Positions 43,372 through 51,096 of a stretch of DNA of 64,000 nt are shown piece after piece (positions within the stretch are counted from its first letter, which is position 1; every line of letters begins with the position of its first letter). Made by a program: the position numbers and the translations under genes. The stretch comes from Paraburkholderia sp. C35 (GTDB taxonomy: Bacteria > Pseudomonadota > Gammaproteobacteria > Burkholderiales > Burkholderiaceae), in NCBI RefSeq assembly GCF_003121405.1, contig NZ_QBUY01000044.1, forward strand, positions 1-64,000, in the 5' to 3' direction. The notes beneath the pieces are model-generated. The model searched no databases. It saw nothing but the letters and a program-made list of their open reading frames with translations, and was not told where the DNA came from.

Positions 43372-43450
43372 GGCAGCAACGGTGCGCGCGACTCCGCGCG
43401 CAACAAGGTGCGATGCGTAGCTTCCCGCCACTTCGCTGGAGAGGCAGATC

Positions 43451-45523
43451 ATGAATACGGTATCGACGGATATTGGCTCGCCCTGGCATGCTGGCGAGGT
43501 CGCGTTGCAGCAGAAGGTCGGCGTGGAGGGCAAGATGCGCGAGCTTGGCCGCCGCGTGATCCGCGACTACATGCCCGATCAGCATCGCACCTTCTTCAGG
43601 CAGTTGCCGTTCATCGTGACGGGCGCAGTTGCCCGCGACGGCGACGTGTGGGCGACGCTCGTAGCCGGTCAGCCCGGTTTCATGCAGTCGCCTACCGAGC
43701 GTACGCTGCGCATGAACATCGGCGTCGATCCGCAGGATCCCGTTGCCGACGGGCTGGACGACGGCGCGGCGATCGGCCTGCTCGGCATCGAGTTGAACAC
43801 GCGCCGCCGCAACCGTATGAATGGGCTCGTGCGCGGCAAGACGGCTACGGGCTTCGATGTCGCGGTGATGCAGAGCTTCGGCAACTGCCCGCAGTACATC
43901 CAGGCGCGCGAATTCGAGTTCATCCGGGACCCCGGCGAGTTCTCCGGCATCGCGCCGCTCGAATCCGCCAGCCTGACGGACCACGCCCGCGCGATGATCG
44001 AAGCCGCCGACACGTTCTTCGTCGCGTCCTACGTGGGCGACGGTGAGGGCCGCCAGGTCGACGTATCGCATCGCGGCGGCAAGGCAGGTTTCGTGCGGAT
44101 CGGCGACGACGGCCGGCTGAGCATTCCCGACTTCGCGGGCAACCTGTTCTTCGCGACGCTCGGCAATTTCCTCGTGAATCCGCGTGCAGGACTTGTGTTC
44201 GCCGATTTCGAAACGGGCGATCTTCTGCAACTCACGGGCGAAGCGACTGTCGATCTCGATTCGCCCGAAATCGCCGCATTTCAGGGCGCCGAGCGGCTCT
44301 GGCACTTCACGCCGCGACGGATAGTCTATCGCCAGGGCGCGCTGCCGTTGCGCTGGAAATTCCAGGCCAACGGCTGGTCGCCGAACTCGCTGATGACAGG
44401 CAGCTGGGATGAAGTCTCGAGCCGCCTGAAGGCCGCGGAACTGGCGAACGCATGGCGGCCTTTCAAGGTGACGAATGTGGTCGACGAAAGCACGACGATC
44501 CGCTCGTTCCATCTCGAACCAACTGACGGCGCGGGTCTGATTCCGCACGCCGCCGGCCAGCATCTGCCGATTCGCGTCACGCTGCCCGACTGCACGAAAC
44601 CGACGATTCGCACCTACACGCTCTCGACGGCGCCCGCTGACGGCCTGTATCGGATCAGCGTGAAGCGCGACGGGCGCGTGTCGTCGCATCTGCACGATAC
44701 GCTGCAGATCGGCAGCATCATCGAGGCGCGCGCGCCTGCCGGGCAGTTCACCGTCGATGCTGCCGAACGCCGCCCCGCCGTGCTGCTCGCAGCAGGCGTC
44801 GGCGTGACGCCGATGCTCGCGATGCTGCGGCATATCGTCTACGAAGGGCTGCGCAAGCGGCGCGTGCGGCCCACATGGTTCTTCCATTCGGCGCGTTCGC
44901 TGAAAGAGCGTGCGTTCAGCCGCGAAATAGAACGGCTTGCGGCGTCCGCCAACGGCGCAATCGAAGTGGTGCGCACCTTGTCGGATACGGACGGCGCGCG
45001 CGAAGGCAAGGACTTCGACGTAGCAGGACGGCTGGATGTCGCGCTGCTGTGCGACACGTTGCCCTTCAACGACTACGACTTCTACCTGTGCGGCCCCGCT
45101 GCATTCATGCAGTCGATGTACGACGGCCTGCGCGACCTCAATGTCGCGGACAATCGCATTCATGCCGAAGCCTTCGGCCCATCGGGCTTGCAACGCAGGA
45201 AGGACGCGGCGGCAGCCACCGGCCCGGTGCGCGCCGCTGCAACGCAGCCGGTGCCCATCGCGTTCGTGAAGTCGGGCAAGGAAGCGCGCTGGAATCCCGA
45301 TAGCGGCTCGCTGCTCGAACTCGCCGAATCGCGCGGGCTGAACCCCGAGTTCGGCTGCCGGGGCGGCAGTTGCGGCACATGCCGCACACGCATTGTCGAA
45401 GGCGCGGTCGCCTATTCGATCACACCGGAATTCACGGTGCCGGACGACGAAGCGCTGATCTGCTGCGCCGTGCCTGCGAACGCCGAGACGGGCGGCGGCG
45501 ATCGTCTGCTGCTCGATCTGTAA
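43451..45523 (+). CDS. Three-domain protein: PNPOx-like FMN domain + ferredoxin-NAD(P) reductase + [2Fe-2S] ferredoxin
   Basis: Multidomain redox protein of 690 aa. Residues 1-320 form a pyridoxamine-phosphate-oxidase-like split barrel of the larger type (FFRQLPFIVTGAVARDGDVWATLV, NCPQYIQARE). Residues about 335-590 are a flavodoxin-reductase module (RTYTLSTAP for FAD, GVGVTPMLAMLRHI for NAD(P)H, YLCGPAAFMQSMY). Residues about 605-690 are a plant-type ferredoxin with CxxxxCxxC at Cys636, 641 and 644 and a CC pair at 671-672. Electrons could flow NAD(P)H to FAD to 2Fe-2S to an FMN or other acceptor bound at the barrel. The substrate is unknown. GGAGAGGCAG precedes the ATG. A GST precedes it, and LysR and AraC genes follow. 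Confidence 0.88.
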   Translation: MNTVSTDIGSPWHAGEVALQQKVGVEGKMRELGRRVIRDYMPDQHRTFFRQLPFIVTGAVARDGDVWATLVAGQPGFMQSPTERTLRMNIGVDPQDPVADGLDDGAAIGLLGIELNTRRRNRMNGLVRGKTATGFDVAVMQSFGNCPQYIQAREFEFIRDPGEFSGIAPLESASLTDHARAMIEAADTFFVASYVGDGEGRQVDVSHRGGKAGFVRIGDDGRLSIPDFAGNLFFATLGNFLVNPRAGLVFADFETGDLLQLTGEATVDLDSPEIAAFQGAERLWHFTPRRIVYRQGALPLRWKFQANGWSPNSLMTGSWDEVSSRLKAAELANAWRPFKVTNVVDESTTIRSFHLEPTDGAGLIPHAAGQHLPIRVTLPDCTKPTIRTYTLSTAPADGLYRISVKRDGRVSSHLHDTLQIGSIIEARAPAGQFTVDAAERRPAVLLAAGVGVTPMLAMLRHIVYEGLRKRRVRPTWFFHSARSLKERAFSREIERLAASANGAIEVVRTLSDTDGAREGKDFDVAGRLDVALLCDTLPFNDYDFYLCGPAAFMQSMYDGLRDLNVADNRIHAEAFGPSGLQRRKDAAAATGPVRAAATQPVPIAFVKSGKEARWNPDSGSLLELAESRGLNPEFGCRGGSCGTCRTRIVEGAVAYSITPEFTVPDDEALICCAVPANAETGGGDRLLLDL

Positions 45524-45649
45524 TCGGGGCAGGCCATGCGCGAAGCGCTTGCAAACGCTGCTATGCTTGATGTTGCTTCGCCTGTGGAGCGGCCGTGCGC
45601 GGCTGGTCGGCAGGCCTCTTCTCTCCTTTTCGCGTTCGTCCCGGCATAC

Positions 45650-46555
45650 ATGGACAGGCTCCAGGCAATGAACACCTTCGTGACGGTAGTCGAGACGGAA
45701 GGCTTCGCGTCGGCGGCGCGCAAGCTCAACGTGTCGCCATCCGTCATCAGCCGGGTGATGAACGAACTCGAAGAGCATCTCGGCGTGCGGCTGTTGACGC
45801 GCACGACGCGCGTGGTCCGAATGACGGATGCCGGTGCCACTTTCTTCGAAGACTGCCGCCGCATTCTCTCGGAAGTCGAGATAGCGGAACTGTCGGCAGC
45901 GGGCGCGAATACCACGCCGCGCGGCCAGCTGACCGTGACGGCGCCTGCGCTGTTCGGCAAGATGTACGTGATGCCCGTCGCTCATGAGTATCTGACGCGC
46001 TATCCCGCTGTGAATCTGCATTGCTGGTTTCTGGACCGCGTCGTCAATCTCGTCGATGAAGGCGCCGACGTCGCGGTTCGTATCGGCGAGTTGCCGAGTT
46101 CGTCGTTGCAGGCCATCGCTGTCGGCAAGGTGCGGCGCGTGCTGTGTGCGGCACCGGCCTATCTGGAAACGCATGGCGTGCCGCAGCATCCCGACGATCT
46201 CGCGTCGCACGTCACCATCCAGTCGACGGGTCTCACGCATGCGCCCGAATGGCGCTTTCATGTCGACGACAAGCCGTTTACCTTGCCGATCCAGCCGCGC
46301 CTCGTCACCACCACCAACGATTCCGCGATCTCGGCGGCGCTGGCGGGGCTGGGGATCGTGCGGCTGCTGTCGTACCAGGTCGCGCAGGAACTCGCGGAAG
46401 GCACGCTGCAGGTGGTGCTGCCCGAATACGAGCTTCCGACCTTGCCGGTGCATGTCGTGCATCGCGAAGGCAAGCATGTGAATCAGAAAGTGCGCGCGTT
46501 TCTCGATCTCGCGATCGAAACGCTGCGTGCAAAGGCGTCGCTCTGGCATGCGTGA
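45650..46555 (+). CDS. LysR family transcriptional regulator
   Basis: LysR regulator of 301 aa from ATG 45650 (MDRLQAMNTFVTVVETEGF). Frame extension to 45536 adds atypical residues. Helix-turn-helix to about residue 60 (FASAARKLNVSPSVISRVMNELEE), then a CrgA-like effector domain. Its end overlaps the AraC gene start by 8 nt. The context suggests control of the GST/three-domain oxidoreductase genes just upstream, though they are co-directional rather than divergent. Confidence 0.9.
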   Translation: MDRLQAMNTFVTVVETEGFASAARKLNVSPSVISRVMNELEEHLGVRLLTRTTRVVRMTDAGATFFEDCRRILSEVEIAELSAAGANTTPRGQLTVTAPALFGKMYVMPVAHEYLTRYPAVNLHCWFLDRVVNLVDEGADVAVRIGELPSSSLQAIAVGKVRRVLCAAPAYLETHGVPQHPDDLASHVTIQSTGLTHAPEWRFHVDDKPFTLPIQPRLVTTTNDSAISAALAGLGIVRLLSYQVAQELAEGTLQVVLPEYELPTLPVHVVHREGKHVNQKVRAFLDLAIETLRAKASLWHA

Positions 46556-47393
46556 CGACACCTTAAAACAGGCTTTGGCGGAGCAAGCGCGGTACGGCCA
46601 TGCCGAAGGTATCGAGGTGCTGCATGCGCGCTTCCATCGCCACCGCTTCGCGACGCATGCGCACGATACATGGGCTATCGGCGCGGTGATACGCGGCGCG
46701 AAAGATTCGATGTCGGATACGCAGCAACCGGCCATCGTCCGTGCAGGCGAGGTGTACGCGATACCGCCGCATGTGGCGCATGCGGGCATGTCGATCGGCG
46801 ACGCGGGTTGCGAATATGTGATGCTCTATGTGCCCGACGCCGAATGGCGAATGCAGTGCGATATCCATCATGTTTCGCCGCACGTGCTGTCGCGGCCCGT
46901 GCCGATGCGCGGCGCCATCGCGCCGTTCACGCAGTTCGCCGCGTTGGCGCTGCAAGACGCGCCCGTGTCGTCAGCCTTCGCGAGTGAATGGGCGCTGGTG
47001 TGTGATGCGGTGCTCGGCGCCTTGAGCGGCCGCCATGCGTCCGCACCGTCCACTGCTGTTAGCGCAGACAGGCGTCTGCGCGACGCACGCGCGTATTTGC
47101 AGGCGTTTTCGAGCCGCAACGTGACGCTCGATGAACTGGCGCGCGAAGCGTCGTTGTCGGCATCCGAGTTGTGCCGCCGCTTCACGGCGGCGTTCGGGCT
47201 GAGCCCGCATCGTTACCAGCTGGTGTTGCGCCTGAAGACAGCCAAGCGTCTGTTGCTGGATGGCGTGACACCCGCCGATGCCGCCCTCTCGACGGGTTTC
47301 GCCGATCAGAGCCACCTGGGACGTCACTTCAAGGCGATGTTCGGCGTGACGCCGGGCGCCGTCGCGCGGCGTGGCAGCGCAAAAACGTTCTAG
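46548..47393 (+). CDS. AraC family transcriptional regulator
   Basis: AraC regulator of 281 aa with an N-terminal AraC-binding cupin (FATHAHDTWAIGAVIRGAKD, VYAIPPHVAHAGMS) and a C-terminal double helix-turn-helix (VTLDELAREASLSASELCRRF and AALSTGFADQSHLGRHFKAMFG). ATG 46548 lies inside the LysR 3' end (8-nt overlap), so translation is coupled. The AraC-plus-downstream-GNAT arrangement is common in proteobacteria. The effector is unknown. Confidence 0.9.
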   Translation: MRDDTLKQALAEQARYGHAEGIEVLHARFHRHRFATHAHDTWAIGAVIRGAKDSMSDTQQPAIVRAGEVYAIPPHVAHAGMSIGDAGCEYVMLYVPDAEWRMQCDIHHVSPHVLSRPVPMRGAIAPFTQFAALALQDAPVSSAFASEWALVCDAVLGALSGRHASAPSTAVSADRRLRDARAYLQAFSSRNVTLDELAREASLSASELCRRFTAAFGLSPHRYQLVLRLKTAKRLLLDGVTPADAALSTGFADQSHLGRHFKAMFGVTPGAVARRGSAKTF

Positions 47394-47452
47394 ATCGTTT
47401 CGCGCCCAACGCATACGGTAGCGCTTTCGCATTTTCTTCGAGAGCACTGCCC

Positions 47453-47959
47453 ATGCAAGCCGAGACCTTGTCGCCGCGCATCACCGCGTTTCACGAATCC
47501 TATGCCGATGAAGCCGTCGCGCTGATCCTGCATATCCAGAATGTCGAAAGCAAGGTCGGCATCGCGATTGAAGATCAACCGGAACTGCTCGATATCCAGC
47601 GGCATTTCATTGCCGGCGGTGGCGGTTTCTGGGTCGCGCTCGATCCGGACAATCACGTGGTCGGCACGATTGCGCTGCAGATGCTGACGGCGCAAGTCGC
47701 CGTGCTGAAGAAGTTCTTTGTGGCCGCTGCGTGGCGAGGCGCCGGGTCTGGATGCGCGTCGCGCCTGTATGACATGTTGATCGAACATGCCAGAAGCAAA
47801 GGCATCGAGACGATTCTGCTCGATACGCCTTCGGTCGCGACGCGATCACATCAGTTCTATCTGCGTCACGGATTCCAGCAGATCACCGCGGCTGAATTGC
47901 CCGTGAAGTACGCGTATCCGGATCGTGATTCGTTGCTTTTCAGGCTGGATATCGCGTGA
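47453..47959 (+). CDS. GNAT family N-acetyltransferase
   Basis: GNAT acetyltransferase of 168 aa from ATG 47453. The acetyl-CoA motif A region is KKFFVAAAWRGAGSGCASRLYDMLIEHA (about 83-110). Here the usual R/Q-x-x-G-x-G/A pattern reads WRGAGSG. The motif-B-like end SHQFYLRHGFQQI is intact. The substrate is unknown. The gene lies 59 bp after the AraC regulator and is convergent with mipA. Confidence 0.88.
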   Translation: MQAETLSPRITAFHESYADEAVALILHIQNVESKVGIAIEDQPELLDIQRHFIAGGGGFWVALDPDNHVVGTIALQMLTAQVAVLKKFFVAAAWRGAGSGCASRLYDMLIEHARSKGIETILLDTPSVATRSHQFYLRHGFQQITAAELPVKYAYPDRDSLLFRLDIA

Positions 47960-47981
47960 TGCTGATGGAGCGTCACGCGAT
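47951..47981. terminator. Possible bidirectional hairpin between GNAT and MipA genes
   Basis: Perfect 9-bp inverted repeat ATCGCGTGA (47951-47959) / TCACGCGAT (47973-47981) with a 13-nt loop, between converging genes and including the GNAT stop codon. No T-run follows in either direction, so efficiency is doubtful. Confidence 0.4.
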
Positions 47982-47998
47982 TTATCCGACCACTACAG

Positions 47999-48823
47999 TC
48001 AGAACCGGTAATACACCGACGCAAGCGTATTGAGTTCGCTTCGACGCTCGGTAATAGGACTCGCTGCGGCATAGTGCTCCAGACGACCGAGCGTCATCGC
48101 AACGGAAGCGTACCAGTGCTTCGAAATATCGTAGCTGACGTAAGCATTCAGATGCACGTCGCGAATGCCCGAGCCCGTGCTGTAGGCGGGCAATCCCGAT
48201 GCCGCGCTTTGCTGGCCCGACACGCCAAAGAACGTCCGCGTATAAAGCGCGTCGGCCCACGTAAAGCCCGGCCCCACCGAAAACAGCCAGCCGCCCGCAG
48301 GCAGCGACGCATAGAGATCGGTGACAACGGTCTTGCCCTGGCCATGCCCGGCGATGTCCTGATACAGCGCGACCGATCCGGTGAACGCCCACACCGTGTA
48401 ATCGGCAAAGAGCTTGAGTTTCGGGCCTGCGTCCACATTGCCCAGGCCATGCAGATGCGGATCGTCCTTTTCCTGGCGCGACTGGAAATCGAAGCTGATC
48501 GAGGCGCCGACGTGATAGTTCTCGCTGCGGATCACGTTCAGTCCCAGCACGTCCGGGCCTTGCGAGAACACGCGGTCATCGTAGGAAATATCGAGCGAAG
48601 GGAACGGGATATAGCGCAACTCGTGCGAACCCGGATACTGCGGCGTGATGAACACGCCCGGCCCCACGCCGATCTTCCACTTGCTGGCCGGCTGCGCGGC
48701 AACGCTGTTATCTGGCGGCGTCACGGCGTCGTCGGCCATCGCGTTGGTTGCGTAGACCAGCGTCATTGCAGCGGCGAACACACTGGCGCGCTTCGCCAGC
48801 AACATGCTTTCATGCTTCGACAT
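47999..48823 (-). CDS. MipA/OmpV family outer-membrane protein
   Basis: Outer-membrane beta-barrel of the MipA/OmpV family, 274 aa. A signal peptide (KRASVFAAAMTLVYATNAMA) precedes KWKIGVGPGVFITPQYPGS, the family N-terminal motif. Alternating amphipathic strands end in a C-terminal Phe (SVYYRF). The gene starts at ATG 48823, overlapping the upstream hydrolase stop by one base (TGATG). It is last in a DUF4118-esterase-MipA operon. OmpV members are linked to envelope stress and osmotic changes; this one is unspecified. Confidence 0.88.
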   Translation of the reverse strand: MSKHESMLLAKRASVFAAAMTLVYATNAMADDAVTPPDNSVAAQPASKWKIGVGPGVFITPQYPGSHELRYIPFPSLDISYDDRVFSQGPDVLGLNVIRSENYHVGASISFDFQSRQEKDDPHLHGLGNVDAGPKLKLFADYTVWAFTGSVALYQDIAGHGQGKTVVTDLYASLPAGGWLFSVGPGFTWADALYTRTFFGVSGQQSAASGLPAYSTGSGIRDVHLNAYVSYDISKHWYASVAMTLGRLEHYAAASPITERRSELNTLASVYYRF

Positions 48824-49713
48824 CACGCGCGTCCTTTACCCATTGCTGCCAGCTGCCGCAACCTGCGGGCAAGCGCTTTCGATACCACCGGCTTTCCGCC
48901 CGCATCGCCCGTGCGGCTGGTGATTTCGCTTTCGCGCAGAAACAGCGCAGTTTCGCGCGCAACGATTTCGCGCTCGTTATCCGAGGTGATCATGTGATAC
49001 GAATCGTCGAGCCAAATCGTGCGCAGGAATGTCGATTCGATCTCGGAAGCAACGAAGCGCGGATTGCGCGGGCTGGATGTTTCGTCGTCGATGGCGTGAA
49101 TGATCAGGCAGTCGTTGCGGATCGTGCGCACCTGCGAACGCACGGTCGCCGCGAGGCGGCTCGCTTCGTGCAGCGCGGGCAGCGAGATCGTCGAAGGACC
49201 GACTTCGCTGAAGTCGTCGCGCTCCATCGCACGCGCGATCTTGGCGCGCAGTGCGTCGTTACGCAGTCCGTACGGCGCCGATTCGCGATACCGGTAGCGC
49301 GAACGTAACGGCGAGTAGTACGCCCAGTTCAGCAGAAAGCGATACCACGGAATGGCCCAGCCATCATAAGCAAGCGTCAGCGACAGCAGCGCGACGGCCT
49401 GCGCCTGCGGACGCCGATGCACCAGCGCAAGCGCGAGCGCCGCACCGATCGACAGCCCGCAGATCGACACGCGTTCGTGACGTGCGGCCAGCGCGTCGAA
49501 CTCGCGCGTCGCCGCGTCGAGCCAGTGCTCCATCGCCTGCTCCGGCGAGCCGGCCGTGTAGCCGTTCAGTACGGGCACGCACGTCGTGAAGCCTTCGTCG
49601 TTCAGAAAGCGGGCGAGGTAGCGCAGTTCGAGCGGCGAACTGGACAGGCCGTGCAGCATCAGTACGGCGTGGCCGTCGCCTTCGTTGAAAATCGTGCGAA
49701 CCGAGGTTTTCAT
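48823..49713 (-). CDS. Alpha/beta hydrolase (carboxylesterase-like)
   Basis: Alpha/beta-hydrolase of 296 aa from ATG 49713, similar in layout to Est30-type carboxylesterases. The oxyanion segment is LMLHGLSSSPLEL, the nucleophile elbow GLSIGAAL (catalytic Ser in GLSIG), the acid region AIDDETSSP and the His in DDSYHMITSD. It has no signal peptide. It lies 5 nt after the DUF4118 gene stop and couples to mipA at its end. Substrate unknown; it could be a lipid or cell-envelope ester given the neighbours. Confidence 0.88.
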   Translation of the reverse strand: MKTSVRTIFNEGDGHAVLMLHGLSSSPLELRYLARFLNDEGFTTCVPVLNGYTAGSPEQAMEHWLDAATREFDALAARHERVSICGLSIGAALALALVHRRPQAQAVALLSLTLAYDGWAIPWYRFLLNWAYYSPLRSRYRYRESAPYGLRNDALRAKIARAMERDDFSEVGPSTISLPALHEASRLAATVRSQVRTIRNDCLIIHAIDDETSSPRNPRFVASEIESTFLRTIWLDDSYHMITSDNEREIVARETALFLRESEITSRTGDAGGKPVVSKALARRLRQLAAMGKGRA

Positions 49714-49718
49714 GTGTG

Positions 49719-50606
49719 TTACTCGCCGATGCGCAGCACGAGGAAATCGCCCGCGTGCGTGGTGAAGCGTTCGCACACGCAATCGACGAGATGCGCGGCG
49801 CTATCGGCTGGCGTGCCGTGCGCGCCTGCCGGCGCGTGTGCAGCGGCGGCGTGGCTCTCGCGCAGCCGCAAACGATGCCGGCCCGGCCACAGCGCATTCG
49901 AGAGGCGGCGAATGTCTTCCGGCTCGACATCGTCGAAGCGCGGCCCTGGCGCGATTTCAGCGGGAGGCAAAGGCAGTGTGGCCGCCAGCGCTGACGTCTC
50001 TGCGCTTGATGGGGCGTTGGATGCAGCAGCGCCTCGTGCTGCGCTGGCCGTACTCGCCGCGTCGACGCCATGGGTCCACTCGGGCATGCGCTCGAGCGCC
50101 TGGATCAGCACGAAGGATTTGCTATGTTGCGACAGATGCCGCAGCAGCCGATGCGTCTCATCGACAGCCCGATGCGCGAGCATGCGGTCGTTGTCGTGGC
50201 GCAGCAGCATTTCGTAACGCGACTGCGCAACCGACGTAATCAGCTCAGCGCGAAATTGCGCACGCCGCAATCGCTCGATCAACGTAATGAGCAGCAGCGC
50301 GACGATCGGATACGACGTGACGAACAGCACATCGGAACGGTTGATGACGCCGAGCATTGCGTAGGGCGGCACGAACAGATAGTCGGCGATGCCCAAGCCG
50401 GCGAGCATCACCGTCAGCGCAGGAGCAAGGCCAAAGTAATATTCGACCAGCACGGCTGCAATGCTGAAAGCGGTCCCCGGCATCACAGGGCCGAGCACCG
50501 GGTGGAGCAGAAGGCGCACGCCGCTCGCGATGCAGAGCGCGGCAACGGCGCCAATCCACCGTCGCGCCCCCCGAGGCGCCCAGCGACGGGCATTGTGTAC
50601 TTGCAT
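49719..50606 (-). CDS. DUF4118 (KdpD-like) membrane protein without kinase core
   Basis: Inner-membrane protein of 295 aa. Four hydrophobic helices (about 15-110) make a DUF4118 domain like the membrane part of KdpD (VLVEYYFGLAPALTVMLAGLG, FVPPYAML). The cytoplasmic part (about 115-295) is helical, then Ala/Pro-rich, and contains no recognisable histidine-kinase H-box or ATPase motifs. So it is a sensor-like membrane protein with an unusual C-terminal region, not a kinase. It is first in an operon with an esterase and MipA. Confidence 0.8.
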   Translation of the reverse strand: MQVHNARRWAPRGARRWIGAVAALCIASGVRLLLHPVLGPVMPGTAFSIAAVLVEYYFGLAPALTVMLAGLGIADYLFVPPYAMLGVINRSDVLFVTSYPIVALLLITLIERLRRAQFRAELITSVAQSRYEMLLRHDNDRMLAHRAVDETHRLLRHLSQHSKSFVLIQALERMPEWTHGVDAASTASAARGAAASNAPSSAETSALAATLPLPPAEIAPGPRFDDVEPEDIRRLSNALWPGRHRLRLRESHAAAAHAPAGAHGTPADSAAHLVDCVCERFTTHAGDFLVLRIGE

Positions 50607-50804
50607 GAAATCGTCTTGGCCGGACTACCGGACGCTCTTTTGACTGTAAAGAATCTGTCAGAATAGGCGGACCGGAATAAGAATGTCCGCGAAAAGTCCG
50701 AACGATAGCACACGTAATCCGTTGTAATACTTGGCATTTCCCAAATTTCGTCATTTATGCGACGCTCGCAGACCCGCTTTATGCGCGCTAACGTTTGCGC
50801 TGCG

Positions 50805-50906
50805 TCAAGGGGCGCAGTCGATCGGATTCCAGTCGTACACGACATTCACAGCCTCCTCGTTCGTCCACTCGTGAATCGCGTGCTGCGCGATGTGTAGCAA
50901 CGCCAT
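50805..50906 (-). CDS. Small ORF (33 aa) with strong ribosome-binding site
   Basis: A 33-codon ORF (MALLHIAQHAIHEW, then TNEEAVNVVYDWNPIDCAP) with AGGAG exactly 7 nt before ATG 50906. Third-position GC is about 80 percent inside the ORF, like real genes here, and falls upstream of the ATG in the same frame, which supports this start. No family is recognised. It lies divergent from the second PQQ glucose dehydrogenase and 198 bp upstream of the DUF4118 operon. It does not resemble PqqA. Confidence 0.5.
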   Translation of the reverse strand: MALLHIAQHAIHEWTNEEAVNVVYDWNPIDCAP

Positions 50907-51096
50907 CGTTTCTCTCCTCTCCCAACCTTCGAAGTCCCTCGCTTGCGATGCATCCGTCCAGGGTGCACGATGAAACACTGTCGATAAAGCACTGATCCAC
51001 TTTGCATACGCGAGCAGGTCCGCATGTTGCTGAGCGGTACGGGTTGAGCGGCACACGCGCAGCGCATGGTGAAGCACGGAAGCGGAGGCTATCAGC

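Noticed and set aside
43187..46789. 1200-codon open frame on the minus strand
   Set aside because: It is antisense to a GST, the three-domain oxidoreductase and a LysR gene, all with clear motifs. High GC3 keeps the opposite frame open. The translation has no recognisable domain.
50805..50906. PqqA precursor peptide near the PQQ dehydrogenase
   Set aside because: The small ORF lacks the Glu-x-x-x-Tyr motif that PqqA needs for PQQ synthesis.
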